In this document: positions 15,961-26,295 of the stretch, piece after piece
How positions within the stretch are numbered: position 1 is the first letter of the stretch
How the letters are laid out: every line of letters starts with the position of its first letter
Assembly: GCA_943331445.1 (NCBI GenBank)
Contig: CALQLO010000001.1
Location: 124,001-188,000 of the forward strand
Direction: 5' to 3'
DNA from: Akkermansia muciniphila
GTDB lineage: Bacteria; Verrucomicrobiota; Verrucomicrobiia; Opitutales; UBA953
DNA: 64,000 bases
Position numbers and translations under genes: made by a program
Notes under the pieces: model-generated
Told to the model about the DNA's origin: nothing
Database searches by the model: none
Seen by the model: only the letters and a program-made list of their open reading frames with translations

Positions 15961-16860
15961 TTACTTGAGGAAATCTTCGAGCTTGGTCCGTTCGGCATCC
16001 GTCAGGGGCTTGCCCGTCACTTTAACCTTGGGCAGGGCTGCCCGGAGTTTCTCGTAATCGCCGGCACTGAGATCGATATCGTCCAAGCGGAGGGCGGTGA
16101 GCTGGGCGAGGTCCTTAAGCTGCAGGAGCGCAGGCAAGGAGAGTTTAGCCTGCATGAGGCCGAGGCTCTTGAGGGACTTCACCTGAACGATGGTCGCCAA
16201 GCTGGCATCCGTGAGGCAAAGCTGCCGAGGTTTACCATCATAACGCTTCAAACTGTTACCGAGGCGTAGGGTTTCGAGATTCTTGAGTTTGAGCAAATAC
16301 GGGTGTGCCGGGTCGCCATATTGCGTATGCCAACTGGAGAAGTCCTTGAGCTGCGAGAGTTCACCTATGGCATTGAAGGCCGCCTCGCGGCCGCCGCTCC
16401 CGCCATAGGTCAGCCGCTCGAGCTGGGAGAGCGATTTGAGCTGAGCAAAGCCCGCCCCCGTGAATCCCTCTTTCGCATTGAGCGTATGACCGACGGATAA
16501 CCAGCGAAGCGATTTCATCGCGGCGAGGTTCGGGAAGCCATCATCGGTTAAGGCCGCGCCATCCAAGACCAGCCCTTCGGGATCCAATTTGGCGAGACGA
16601 CCAAGCGCCTCATTAGTGACCCCCTTGCCGCCAGTGGAGATGAGGCGTAGGCCGAGCCCTTCGATGGCCTTGAATTGTTCCTCGGTCATGGGCGCCTCAG
16701 CCCGGAATGACAGCGTGACGCCCTTCCAGGAGTAGGTGTTGCCAATCTTGGCCTTGAGCGGCTCTAGGGCTGCAGGGACCGGGGTAGACGGCGTCGGTGC
16801 GGCCTGTAGGCTAAGACTGAGTAATGCAAGGAGTGCGACGGTGCGAGGGAAGTTTCTCAT
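15961..16860 (-). CDS. Exported leucine-rich-repeat protein
   Basis: 299 residues. ATG 16860 opens a clean signal peptide (MRNFPRTVALLALLSLSLQA); the frame is open upstream but without signal features. From about residue 55 to 280 there are irregular leucine-rich repeats of the bacterial internalin-like or cysteine-free type (LEGLVLDGAALTDDGF-like, LKSLGLMQAKLS, LTALRLDDIDLS). The role is probably binding of a protein or glycan in the periplasm or on the cell surface. Its start is 104 bases from the stop of the upstream metallo-beta-lactamase gene, so the two may be separately transcribed. Confidence 0.75.
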   Translation of the reverse strand: MRNFPRTVALLALLSLSLQAAPTPSTPVPAALEPLKAKIGNTYSWKGVTLSFRAEAPMTEEQFKAIEGLGLRLISTGGKGVTNEALGRLAKLDPEGLVLDGAALTDDGFPNLAAMKSLRWLSVGHTLNAKEGFTGAGFAQLKSLSQLERLTYGGSGGREAAFNAIGELSQLKDFSSWHTQYGDPAHPYLLKLKNLETLRLGNSLKRYDGKPRQLCLTDASLATIVQVKSLKSLGLMQAKLSLPALLQLKDLAQLTALRLDDIDLSAGDYEKLRAALPKVKVTGKPLTDAERTKLEDFLK

Positions 16861-16964
16861 CGGGGTGGGCAAGCCAACGCGGTCAGACCATGGCCGGCAA
16901 CCCCAAGATAAGGGAATTACTTCGCACGCCGTTGAATGAGTGCGTTGCCGCCTAGACCGCCGGC

Positions 16965-17978
16965 TTACGAGCCCCAGCTGAAACGCTCCGGCACCCAGGC
17001 ATACTGATCGCCCTTGGGCACGACAGTGCCGATTCCCGGCCAAGGCAGATGGAAGCCGAAGGCACGACTCTTCTCCTTGGCCATCCGGGTGAAGAGCTTC
17101 TGGCGGGTCTTGACGGCGGTTTCCGGGTCATGATCCATCGCGACCGTCCAGCCAACGTTATCAAACATCAGCACATGGTGGTGCACGACATCACTAATAT
17201 GCACGAGTGATTCACCTTCCGAGCGGATCTCAAAGCAGGCATGCCCGTCGGTATGGCCGGGGGCGGCAATGACCGTGACGGCGTCATGGAAGAGCTTCTG
17301 GCCATCCTTGGTGATCACGAGTTGGTCCTTCAGGATATCAAAATTACGGCGCACCGTCTTCACCATATTCGGCAAGGGCTTCTGATCGCGTTTCGACTTC
17401 GAGAAATCCGGATTCGGGCCGCGCCAGAAATCATATTCCTCCTGTAAGAGGTAAATCTTCGCGTTCGGAAAGGCCGGCTTGCCGTTGTCGACAAAGCCAT
17501 CGAGGTGATCCGAGTGCGAGTGGCTCAGGAAGCCAGTGGTCACCTGTTCGGGCTTGATGCCCAATTGACGGAGCCCTTCGGCGAACCAACCGAAGTTCGG
17601 ATTCGGGTGACGCTCACCGAAGCCAGCATCAATGAGGGCGACCTCGTCGCCGATCTTCAGACCCATGATGTTGACGTAAAGCGGGAGTGCATCGAGACGC
17701 TCGCGATTAAAAATCAGGGCGTCTTTCATTTTCGGCCGATCCGCCTCGGGCCACATGAGGTCGAGGCCTTGCTTGAAGAGCATGTGTCCGTCGCTGATCG
17801 AGAACGCCTCGATGTTCCCGATCTTGAATTTATAAACGAACGGATTCGGTGGGCGTTTAACCAGGGCCTTCGGGGCGTCGGCCGCGGCGAGGCGCGCGGA
17901 CATCGACAGGCCCGCCAAGGCAAAGGCGGCGGAGCCAAGAAATTCACGACGGGAGGAAGGCAGCGGGGCTGAGGCCAT
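16965..17978 (-). CDS. Tat-exported MBL-fold metallohydrolase
   Basis: 337 residues. The N-terminus has a twin-arginine signal (SRREFLGSAAFALAGLS). The metallo-beta-lactamase motif HSHSDHLDG lies near residue 151, followed by the third metal-ligand region APGHTDGHACFE near 243 and a downstream ISDVVHHH segment, so both metal sites look complete. Closest in style to quorum-quenching or esterase-like MBL proteins carrying Tat signals; the substrate is unknown. The first 30 residues are removed on export. Confidence 0.85.
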   Translation of the reverse strand: MASAPLPSSRREFLGSAAFALAGLSMSARLAAADAPKALVKRPPNPFVYKFKIGNIEAFSISDGHMLFKQGLDLMWPEADRPKMKDALIFNRERLDALPLYVNIMGLKIGDEVALIDAGFGERHPNPNFGWFAEGLRQLGIKPEQVTTGFLSHSHSDHLDGFVDNGKPAFPNAKIYLLQEEYDFWRGPNPDFSKSKRDQKPLPNMVKTVRRNFDILKDQLVITKDGQKLFHDAVTVIAAPGHTDGHACFEIRSEGESLVHISDVVHHHVLMFDNVGWTVAMDHDPETAVKTRQKLFTRMAKEKSRAFGFHLPWPGIGTVVPKGDQYAWVPERFSWGS

Positions 17979-18113
17979 AGGGGTAGGTAGATTAACCTAG
18001 GCCCGCCCGACCGGTGCTCCAGCCCAAAGGTGGTGACCGGGACGACCATGCCTAGGGGTTAATTTCACGTTGAAGGTTGAAACCACCCCCCGCCGGACCT
18101 TGTCTCATCCACG

Positions 18114-21100
18114 ATGCCTAGCCCCCTGCGTCTTGCCCTTGCCCTACCCTTCCTGCTCCCCGCGTTGATGGGCGCTGAAGCGATTCAATTCAATCGCGAC
18201 ATCCGCCCGATCCTTTCGGAAAACTGTTTCAGCTGCCACGGCTCGGATGAGAAGGCACGTAAAGCCAAGCTGCGGCTCGACCTTTCGGAGGAAGCCATCC
18301 GGGAGCACAAGAATGGCACCCCGATTGTCCCGGGTAATCTTAAGAAGAGTGCCCTTTGGGAACGAGTCACTTCAAGCGACGCCGATGAGGTGATGCCGCC
18401 CCCAAAGTCGCACCTCAAGCTCAGCTTCGATGATAAAGCCAAACTGAAAGCCTGGATTGAACAAGGCGCCAAGTATGAGGAGCACTGGGCCTTCGTGGCC
18501 CCCCGTCGCCCAAGCCTGCCCGCGGATAAGAATCTTAATCCGATTGATTACCTCGTCGGTCAGAAACTCGCCGCCGCTGGGCTGCAGCCTTCGCCGTCAG
18601 CTGATCGCTACACCCTCATTCGCCGGGTCACGCTAGATATCACTGGACTCCCGCCCACCGCCTCAGAAGTCGAGGCCTTCATGAAGGATACGCAGCCCGA
18701 CGCTTATGGCCGCTTGGTCGACCGCCTCTTGGCGAACCCACACTTCGGTGAACGGATGGCCCTCGATTGGCTCGATGCGGCCCGCTACTCGGATACAAAC
18801 GGTTTCTCCATTGATGGCGGTCGCCACCTCTGGCTCTGGCGCGACTGGGTCATTCAGGCCTTCAATGACAATAAGCCTTATGATAAGTTTATCGCAGAGC
18901 AGATCGCCGGTGACTTGATGGCGGATACGGATGACGGCAAGCTGATCGCGACGGGCTTCCAGCGTAATAACATGAACACCCACGAAGGGGGCACCATTAT
19001 TGCGGAGAACCTCCTCAACTATAATGCCGACCGCGTGAAGACCCTCGGCGAGGCCGTCTTGGGGCTGACGCTTGGTTGTGCGCAGTGTCACGACCATAAG
19101 TTCGACCCGATCAGCCAGAAGGATTATTACCGGATCTTCGCTTACTTTAATACGCTGGATGACCGCGGCATGGATGGAAACGCGGGCATCAATTCCATGC
19201 CCTCCGCGCAGCGCAAGACCGTCCTCAAGGCCGATGATCTGCCAGCGGTCACGGCCCGCATCGCGGAGCTCGTTGCCCGCCTGCGCACCCCTGAACCCAA
19301 GCTTCTCGCCGGCTGGGAGGCCGCCCAGCATACGCGTCTGGCGGAGCGTCGACTGGGGTTGAAGCTCATCCCCGTTAATCTCCTGAAGATTTCTACGCCT
19401 AACAGCGGGGGTGGCTTTACGGTGGATGGTCATAAGTTCAAGGGTATCGGCAAGACCGCTTACGATATCCTTGGGGAGACGCCCAAGGCGGAGGCTCCCA
19501 TCGCTGGCTTGCGAATCCAGTTTCCCGCTGCTGCCAAAGCCCCCGCCAAGGGGAATGGCGACTTCCCCGGTTCCTTTGTCCTGACCGCCGTCGATGTGAC
19601 CGCCGATAAGGTCCCGGGTGATCAGGTGAATATCCATCGCCTGCAGAAGTATGCACGCATCACCGCGAACAGCTGGCTCGAAGATTACCCCGCGGAAGAT
19701 GTGCGCGCTTTTAATATCATGAGTAAAGGTTGGGGGCCGGATCCCGCTGCCAGCGGCCCGGCTTACATCACGCTCACCTTCGCGAAGCCGATTACGGCCG
19801 CCGAGCAACCTTACCTCACCACCCAGATTTATTTCGGTAATCGCTTTGGCGGCGCACCGGGCGAGGGAGAACTCTACGCCTTTACCGGGCATGACGATGG
19901 CACGGATTTGCCAGAGTTCGTCCTCCGAATCCTCTCAACCAATGCTTCGCAACGCTCCGCCGAGCAGCAACAGGCCCTTTGGGCTTACTTTGCTCAATGG
20001 TCCGGAGAGATGCAGGCCACGCGCACCGACCTTGCGAATGCGACGGAGCGACTCCGGATGATCACTGAGCCGCAATCCACCATGGTCATGAACGTCGCCG
20101 CCAAGCCACGTGAAACCTTTATCCTCAATCGCGGCGACTACGCTCAGCCTACCGTCAAGGTCGAGCCAGGGACGCCTGCCAAACTCCCCGCGATGCCTGT
20201 CGGGACGCCCGCCAACCGACTCGGCCTAGCGCAGTGGCTGGTGATGAAAGAGAACCCGCTCACCGCCCGCGTAGCCGTCAACCGAACCTGGAAACTGCTT
20301 TTCGGGACCGGCATTGTGGCCACCGCTTCGGACTTCGGTTTCCAAGGACAGTGGCCGAGCCACCCGGAATTACTCGATCAGCTCACGGTCGACTTCGTCG
20401 ATTCCGGCTGGAACCTGAAAGCCTTAATCAAGCAGGTGGTAACCTCCGCGACCTACCGCCAAACGTCGCGCACCAGCCCCGCCCTACTCGAAAAAGATCC
20501 GGCCAACCGTCTCTTAGCTCGCGGTCCGCGCTTCCGCCTGCCCGCTGAACTCATTCGCGACCAAGCGCTCCAAGCTGGCGGCTTACTCATCCCCCAGTTG
20601 GGCGGACCAAGCGTCAACCCCTACTCGCCCTTCGATCTCTGGCGTGAAGTCAGCCACTACGGAAGCTCACCGGCGACATCCCAGATCTTCGTCCAAGATC
20701 ATGGAGACAAACTCTATCGCCGCTCCATGTATACCTACTGGAAGCGCACCGCACCCCCGGCGAACATGGTCACCTTTGATGCCCCTAATCGGGAAGTTTG
20801 CACCATCAACCGCGGCAATACCACGACGCCGCTCCAGGCCCTCGTGACCCTTAATGACGTGCAGTTCGTCGAAGCCGCCCGCGGTTTTGCTCAACGCATC
20901 ATCCATCATGGTGGGGACGATGCCGCCCGCATCCGCTGGGCCTTCCTGGAGGCACTATCCCGGCCGCCCGCCCCTTATGAGCTGGAAGTCGTCCGCAAGG
21001 CCTTGGCGCGCGAACGTGCACGCTATGCCGCCGATGCCTCACGGGCGGAAAAAGTCCTGACCCCCGGCGATTCGCCCCGCGACACGTCTATCCCCGCAGC

Positions 21101-21170
21101 CGAACATGCTGCATGGATGCAGGTGGGCACCTTGATTCTCAACCTCAGCGAAACCGTGACCCGCAACTAA
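18114..21170 (+). CDS. PSCyt1/DUF1549/DUF1553 large exported cytochrome
   Basis: 1018 residues with a signal peptide (about 1-20). Domain order: a planctomycete cytochrome-like domain with NCFSCHGSDEKARKAKLRLD (residues about 37-56), DUF1549 (about 135-350) containing a second haem-type motif GCAQCHDHKFDP near 321, a variable insert (about 390-600), and DUF1553 (about 690-960). Such proteins are hallmarks of Planctomycetes and Verrucomicrobia and are nearly always followed by a DUF1501 protein, as here (3-base gap). The pair is thought to act in extracellular degradation of polymers, but its chemistry is not established. It needs cytochrome c maturation. Confidence 0.92.
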   Translation: MPSPLRLALALPFLLPALMGAEAIQFNRDIRPILSENCFSCHGSDEKARKAKLRLDLSEEAIREHKNGTPIVPGNLKKSALWERVTSSDADEVMPPPKSHLKLSFDDKAKLKAWIEQGAKYEEHWAFVAPRRPSLPADKNLNPIDYLVGQKLAAAGLQPSPSADRYTLIRRVTLDITGLPPTASEVEAFMKDTQPDAYGRLVDRLLANPHFGERMALDWLDAARYSDTNGFSIDGGRHLWLWRDWVIQAFNDNKPYDKFIAEQIAGDLMADTDDGKLIATGFQRNNMNTHEGGTIIAENLLNYNADRVKTLGEAVLGLTLGCAQCHDHKFDPISQKDYYRIFAYFNTLDDRGMDGNAGINSMPSAQRKTVLKADDLPAVTARIAELVARLRTPEPKLLAGWEAAQHTRLAERRLGLKLIPVNLLKISTPNSGGGFTVDGHKFKGIGKTAYDILGETPKAEAPIAGLRIQFPAAAKAPAKGNGDFPGSFVLTAVDVTADKVPGDQVNIHRLQKYARITANSWLEDYPAEDVRAFNIMSKGWGPDPAASGPAYITLTFAKPITAAEQPYLTTQIYFGNRFGGAPGEGELYAFTGHDDGTDLPEFVLRILSTNASQRSAEQQQALWAYFAQWSGEMQATRTDLANATERLRMITEPQSTMVMNVAAKPRETFILNRGDYAQPTVKVEPGTPAKLPAMPVGTPANRLGLAQWLVMKENPLTARVAVNRTWKLLFGTGIVATASDFGFQGQWPSHPELLDQLTVDFVDSGWNLKALIKQVVTSATYRQTSRTSPALLEKDPANRLLARGPRFRLPAELIRDQALQAGGLLIPQLGGPSVNPYSPFDLWREVSHYGSSPATSQIFVQDHGDKLYRRSMYTYWKRTAPPANMVTFDAPNREVCTINRGNTTTPLQALVTLNDVQFVEAARGFAQRIIHHGGDDAARIRWAFLEALSRPPAPYELEVVRKALARERARYAADASRAEKVLTPGDSPRDTSIPAAEHAAWMQVGTLILNLSETVTRN

Positions 21171-21173
21171 GCC

Positions 21174-22634
21174 ATGAACCCTCAACACGAGTTTCAGAAT
21201 CATCTTACCCGCCGAACGTTCATCGGCCAGTCCGCCCGTGGCGTGGGCGGCCTCGCACTGGGCTCCATGCTTTTCCCCGAGCTATTGGCGGCGGGTGCCA
21301 AAACCCGGGAAGGCGGTTTGGCGGGCCTCCCTCACTTTGCTCCTAAGGCCAAGCGGGTCCTTTGCTTGTTCCAATCCGGGGGCATGTCGCACGTCGACTT
21401 ATTCGACGATAAACCAGCCTTGCATGAGTTTGCCGGGAAGGACTTGCCACCGACGATTAAAGGCACCCAGCGACTCACCGGGATGACCTCTGGCCAGAAA
21501 GGGTATCCCGTGCGCCCGCCCCTGCTTGAGGGGAAGGCCTGCGGCAAGCATGGCACCTGGATCAGTAATCTCCTCCCGCACATTCAGACGGTCGCAGATG
21601 ATATATGCATTATCAAGACGCTGCACACCGAGGCGATTAATCACGACCCCGCGATCACTTTCATGAATACCGGCAACCAGCAGCCTGGTTATGCCAGCAT
21701 GGGTGCTTGGGCGAGTTACGGTCTTGGGACGGAGAATGCGAACCTCCCGGCCTTCATCGCGATGGTTTCTCAAGGCACGGGTAAGAACCCCGGCCAGCCC
21801 GTATTCTCCCGTCTTTGGGGCAGCGGCTTCCTGCCCTCCAATCATCAAGGCGTTGGCCTGCGCCCGGGGGCCAACCCCGTGCTTTATCTCCAGAACCCTC
21901 CGAGCATCGATGGGACGCAACGTCGGGAACTACTGGATGACCTTGCCACCCTTAACGAGGAGCGTGCCCGCGAGCTCGGCGATCCCGAGACCCTCACGCG
22001 CATCAAAGCCTACGAGATGGCCTTCCGCATGCAGACCTCGGTACCTGAACTGGCCGACATCTCCGGCGAATCCAAGGCGACCTTGGATGCATACGGGCCC
22101 GAGGTGACGCGCCCTGGTTCGTTTGCGGCCAACTGCCTGCTCGCCCGCCGCTTGCTCGAACGTGATGTGCGGTTCGTCCAGTTATTCCATCGTGGCTGGG
22201 ATCAGCACATCGCCCTCGCCCGTCAGCTGCCTAACCAGTGTCATGATATTGACCAACCCACCGCGGCGCTGATCAAGGACCTCAAAGCCCGTGGCATGCT
22301 GGAAGACACCTTGGTGATCTTCGCCACCGAATTCGGCCGCACCTCCTTCACCCAAGGCGGCTTCGGCAACCCGGGCAGCGGCCGCGATCACCACGGTCGA
22401 TGCTTCTCTATCTTCCTGGCCGGGGGCGGCATCAAGCCGGGCTTTGAATACGGACAGACGGACGACTTCGCCTACAATGTGGCGAAGGACGGCGTGCACC
22501 TGCGCGACCTCCATGCGACCATCTTACATTGCATGGGCATCGACCACGAACGCTTCACCTTCAAATTCCGGGGCCTCAATGTAAAGCTCACCGGCGTCGA
22601 AGAAGCGCACGTGGTCAAAGGCGTGCTAACCTAA
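21174..22634 (+). CDS. DUF1501 protein (sulfatase-like fold), Tat-exported
   Basis: 486 residues. A twin-arginine motif (LTRRTFIGQSARGVGG) near residue 11 suggests Tat export. Family motifs include the SGGMSHVDLFDDKP segment near residue 66, TLHTEAINHDPA near 147 and a late FATEFGRTSF with a GRDHHGRCF segment. DUF1501 belongs to the alkaline phosphatase/sulfatase superfamily, so a metal-dependent hydrolase is likely, but it lacks the sulfatase CxPSR. It is co-transcribed with the DUF1549/DUF1553 gene and probably works with it. Confidence 0.92.
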   Translation: MNPQHEFQNHLTRRTFIGQSARGVGGLALGSMLFPELLAAGAKTREGGLAGLPHFAPKAKRVLCLFQSGGMSHVDLFDDKPALHEFAGKDLPPTIKGTQRLTGMTSGQKGYPVRPPLLEGKACGKHGTWISNLLPHIQTVADDICIIKTLHTEAINHDPAITFMNTGNQQPGYASMGAWASYGLGTENANLPAFIAMVSQGTGKNPGQPVFSRLWGSGFLPSNHQGVGLRPGANPVLYLQNPPSIDGTQRRELLDDLATLNEERARELGDPETLTRIKAYEMAFRMQTSVPELADISGESKATLDAYGPEVTRPGSFAANCLLARRLLERDVRFVQLFHRGWDQHIALARQLPNQCHDIDQPTAALIKDLKARGMLEDTLVIFATEFGRTSFTQGGFGNPGSGRDHHGRCFSIFLAGGGIKPGFEYGQTDDFAYNVAKDGVHLRDLHATILHCMGIDHERFTFKFRGLNVKLTGVEEAHVVKGVLT

Positions 22635-22660
22635 AGGGAACGCTTCATGGGAAACCCTAC

Positions 22661-24751
22661 TCAGGGGTTCTGCGTAATTGTGACCGAGTTGACGTCGTTA
22701 TCCGTCCCCGTGTAACCGAAGCCGGTGAGCGTCATATTGGAGACCGTGAAGGTGTAACTGAGGGAGGCGGTCTTACGCTGTTTCGGCATCGAGATGTAAA
22801 CCATGCCATTGATGTCAGAGCGGGCGGCGGCCTTGCCATTCAGGGTGCCGGTCACGTTGACATAAACGGAGGCATAGCGGGCTGGCAGGCCGTAGAGGTC
22901 AACGCAACGGATCGCAACGGTCGCGTAATTCTCGACATTGGTGACATTCTGCCACGAGGCGGTCATGGTATTGACCTTCAGGCGAGGAGGCGCAATCGCC
23001 CCGCTGACGTGCACGAGGACGGTCGAGGGAATGGAGGTGGAACCGGTGCTATCGGAAACCTTGAGTGAAACGAGGTAATCTCCTGGGACGTAATAAGTGT
23101 GCGCAGGCTGGGCGAGGGTGGAACTATTGTTGACGGCCAATCCCTTGGTGTCACCGAAGTCCCATAGATAGGATGTGATCGTGGCGCCTGGGCTCGTGGA
23201 CGACGTGCCATCAAAAGTGGCCGTGAAAGGAACGCCGTTAATATTCGCGGCCGCATTGGTCCAAAGGGGAACCGCGCCTGCGCCGACATAAGTCGGCCAG
23301 CTTCCAGTTATGGCATAGCGTCCGAGTGAGCCGTAATCGTTGTAGGAATTTGTCGGCAAGCCCATCCCCACCCCTTCGACCTTCAGGTAATAGATGCCAC
23401 TTGCGGTGATGGCCTTCGTGATGGCCGCACCCATATCGGTCGTCGCGCCAATGTTTGTCTGCAGCAAGGTGCCGACCGAATCATACAGAGATAAGGATAA
23501 CTTCAAATCCGGTGATGCCGTACTGACGATACCCTGCAGCATGATGGTGCCCGGGCCAGCGCGGAACTTGAAATAGTCTACATCCGCCTGCGTGCCAATG
23601 ACACCACCCACCTTATTGGCGCCATTGACGGACAACGGGCTATTGGGAAACCAAGAGGCAGCAGCGGTGGTATCACCATGGTCATCGGCGATGAGTGGAA
23701 GGTAGGTGGCGATCACCGCAGTCTCATCTTGAAAAACTCCGGGGGCAGTCGTGCCAGCCCCGTGGCGGGCTCCGGTGTATTGTCCTTTGGACCACTGGGT
23801 GATGGTGCTCCAGTAGCTACCACCCATGATGGGTGCCCAGGAATTAGCTCCGGTACCATGACCGCAATAGTACTCACCCGTCGGATCGCGGGCGCCAACT
23901 GGCACCGGATTAACGCTGGCATGGTAGAGGCCGACCGTGTGGCCGACTTCATGGGAGATACATTCGCCGATCGCGAAGGTCTGGGCGGCGCTACCAGCGG
24001 CCCCGAGTTGGGCCGGGAAAGCGAAGCAAGGGGCGTCATTAATGCCTGCAACATTATAGGCGCTAAACGAACCAATGTGGGCAACGCCACCGGCGGCCGA
24101 GCCAACACCCAAGACGGTCGTGCAAGTACCCCCAATCAAACAACGAATGCCCCACTTGGTGTCTGCGCCATCGGTTCGACAGATATTGGCCACGGTCGGG
24201 TCCTCGGTCGTCACGTCGACATCGAAGGCGGAGTAATCCTCAGCGACGCGCCGCCAGATGTCTTGAATGTTGGTCTTCTCGGCATTGGAGAAGGTGCCGG
24301 GCACCCCATCTACATCGTAGGGTGGAATCACAAAAGACATACCCACCGTGGCATTATTCCACGAAGTCCCGGTGACCGTCCGACCCTTGAAGTCGAGATA
24401 GATGACCCGCGCGGCACCGGGACGACTGTGCAAGAGGAACGTCTGAGTCAGCGGATAAGGCGTGCTCACCACATAGCTTGAAGTGTCAGGACCAACCTGG
24501 GCGAGCGCATCACATACGAAGAACGGATGTCCTTTCTGTCCGAGGTGAATGGAGCGCGACGTCGAGGCGACCCGCTTGAATTGCTTGGGCTCAACCCCGG
24601 CTAAATCAGCCGCCAGGCCGAGCTCGGTATCGGAGGCCAAGCGGGCGGGTCGTCCGTGCTCGGGTGAGCTAACGAAGCCCGGTGTCGACGTGGCTGCCGA
24701 CAGGAGCGCAGTCCAAAAAAGGAGTAGGAAACGAGCGGGGGTCAGCTTCAT
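22661..24751 (-). CDS. Secreted metzincin-type metalloprotease with PKD domain
   Basis: 696 residues starting at ATG 24751, which opens a signal peptide (MKLTPARFLLLFWTALLSAA). The zinc site HEVGHTVGLYH (residues about 267-277) matches HExxHxxGxxH. A prepeptidase-like beta domain (about 365-480) precedes a PKD domain (about 490-590, with YLWDFGD), then a C-terminal beta-rich domain with a fibronectin/invasin-like pattern (VYISMPKQ). It is probably secreted and degrades protein. It is convergent with the DUF1501 gene and divergent from the sulfatase at 24841 across 89 bases. Confidence 0.85.
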   Translation of the reverse strand: MKLTPARFLLLFWTALLSAATSTPGFVSSPEHGRPARLASDTELGLAADLAGVEPKQFKRVASTSRSIHLGQKGHPFFVCDALAQVGPDTSSYVVSTPYPLTQTFLLHSRPGAARVIYLDFKGRTVTGTSWNNATVGMSFVIPPYDVDGVPGTFSNAEKTNIQDIWRRVAEDYSAFDVDVTTEDPTVANICRTDGADTKWGIRCLIGGTCTTVLGVGSAAGGVAHIGSFSAYNVAGINDAPCFAFPAQLGAAGSAAQTFAIGECISHEVGHTVGLYHASVNPVPVGARDPTGEYYCGHGTGANSWAPIMGGSYWSTITQWSKGQYTGARHGAGTTAPGVFQDETAVIATYLPLIADDHGDTTAAASWFPNSPLSVNGANKVGGVIGTQADVDYFKFRAGPGTIMLQGIVSTASPDLKLSLSLYDSVGTLLQTNIGATTDMGAAITKAITASGIYYLKVEGVGMGLPTNSYNDYGSLGRYAITGSWPTYVGAGAVPLWTNAAANINGVPFTATFDGTSSTSPGATITSYLWDFGDTKGLAVNNSSTLAQPAHTYYVPGDYLVSLKVSDSTGSTSIPSTVLVHVSGAIAPPRLKVNTMTASWQNVTNVENYATVAIRCVDLYGLPARYASVYVNVTGTLNGKAAARSDINGMVYISMPKQRKTASLSYTFTVSNMTLTGFGYTGTDNDVNSVTITQNP

Positions 24752-24840
24752 GCGGTATGTTAATGGGTTAAGCCTATTTGGCACAATAGAATTGAAGGGT
24801 GAGTTTTAGTCTATTGGCTCATTTAAAGTTATATAAATTA

Positions 24841-26292
24841 ATGAATTCTTGTCACCGATTCGCCTTAATCCTGGGGGTTTTTACAGCCGTTTTACTTCCC
24901 CGCCTGTCTGCAGCTGAAGCTAAGGCCGTCCGCCCTCCCAATGTCATCGTGATGCTGATTGATGACATGGGCATGACCGACCTTTCCTGCTATGGGAGCA
25001 AGTTCTACGAAAGCCCTGCCATCGATCAGTTGGCCAAGGACGGCGTGCGCTTCACCCAAGGGTATTCGGCTTGCACGGTTTGCTCCCCTACCCGCGCCGC
25101 CCTGCTGACGGGTAAATACCCTGCCCGCTTACACCTTACCGATTGGATCGCCGGCCACGAACGCCCCCATGCGAAACTGAAGATTCCAGAATGGCAGAAG
25201 TTTCTCCCCTTCGAGGAAATTACGCTCGCCGAACAATTGAAGGCCGCTGGCTACGCCACCGCCAGTATAGGCAAGTGGCATTTAACGCCGGGCCTCAAGG
25301 CGGGTGACGAGGCGTATTACCCCGATAAGCACGGCTTCGATCTAAACTTGGGCGGCTACCATCGCGGCCAACCGCCCAGCTATGTGTCGCCTTACGGCAT
25401 CCCCACCCTCACTGATGGCCCCAAGGGAGAATTTCTCACGGACCGTGAGGCGGCCGAAGCAGTGAAGTTCATCGAAACGAACAAGGAGAAACCCTTCTTC
25501 ATTTATTTGCCGCATTACGCCGTCCATCAACCCATCGCGGGCAAGCCCAATGTCGTCGCGAAGTTCAAAGCCAAAGACACTGCAGATTCCAAACAAAAGA
25601 ACGCCACGTACGCGGCGCTGATTACTACCGTCGATGATTCCGTCGCAACCATTCGCGCCGCACTTAAACGACTCAACCTCGAGGGTAATACGATTTTCAT
25701 CTTCACCTCGGATAATGGCGGGCTACTGCCGACAACCAATAATAGCCCGCTCCGGGCCGGTAAAGGTTCCGCCTACGAAGGGGGCGTCCGGGTCCCTCTC
25801 ATCGTCTATTGGCCGGGTGTGACTAAAGCCGGCACCCTCGAGACTACCCCCGCTATGAGTATCGACCTTTACCCCACGGTACTGGAAATGACTGGCGTAA
25901 AACCCCTGCAATCACTCGTCGATGGAATCAGCCTCGCCTCGCTGCTAAAATCCGGAAAGCAGCCAGACCGTGAGGCCATCTTTTGGCATTACCCTCACTA
26001 TCATCCCGGCGGAGCGACTCCGCACAGCGCCGTGCGCCTCGGTGAATATCGCCTCGTCCACTTCTACGAAGATGGGCACGACGAACTCTACAACCTAGCG
26101 ACCGATATCGGTGAAGCGCACGACTTGCTGAATAGCGAGGGGGATCGAGCTAAAGCCATGCGGACCCGCCTCGATGCTTGGCTTAAATCGGTCGACGCTC
26201 AGTTGCCCACGCCCAACCCTGCGTATAATCAGGCGGCGGATACCGCGGGTGCGGGTAAAGCAAAAGCCAACGCCAAGAAAGTCGGCGAATAG
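24841..26292 (+). CDS. Secreted sulfatase (CSPTR type)
   Basis: 483 residues. ATG 24841 opens a signal peptide (MNSCHRFALILGVFTAVLLP); an earlier in-frame start would add a poor leader. Features: VIVMLIDDMGMTDLSCYGSK metal site, formylglycine motif CSPTRAALLTGKYP (Cys about 81), GKWHL, FTSDNGG. The second residue of the motif pair is Thr rather than Ser (CSPTR), still within the modified consensus CxPxR. The C-terminus ends in a basic tail (GKAKANAKKVGE). An AT-rich TTATATAAATTA lies directly before the ATG and may be a -10 element. Confidence 0.93.
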   Translation: MNSCHRFALILGVFTAVLLPRLSAAEAKAVRPPNVIVMLIDDMGMTDLSCYGSKFYESPAIDQLAKDGVRFTQGYSACTVCSPTRAALLTGKYPARLHLTDWIAGHERPHAKLKIPEWQKFLPFEEITLAEQLKAAGYATASIGKWHLTPGLKAGDEAYYPDKHGFDLNLGGYHRGQPPSYVSPYGIPTLTDGPKGEFLTDREAAEAVKFIETNKEKPFFIYLPHYAVHQPIAGKPNVVAKFKAKDTADSKQKNATYAALITTVDDSVATIRAALKRLNLEGNTIFIFTSDNGGLLPTTNNSPLRAGKGSAYEGGVRVPLIVYWPGVTKAGTLETTPAMSIDLYPTVLEMTGVKPLQSLVDGISLASLLKSGKQPDREAIFWHYPHYHPGGATPHSAVRLGEYRLVHFYEDGHDELYNLATDIGEAHDLLNSEGDRAKAMRTRLDAWLKSVDAQLPTPNPAYNQAADTAGAGKAKANAKKVGE

Positions 26293-26295
26293 GGG

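Noticed and set aside
18663-19892. Long antisense open frame within the DUF1549 gene
   Set aside because: Same reason: the sense frame has clear domains and haem motifs, the antisense frame none.
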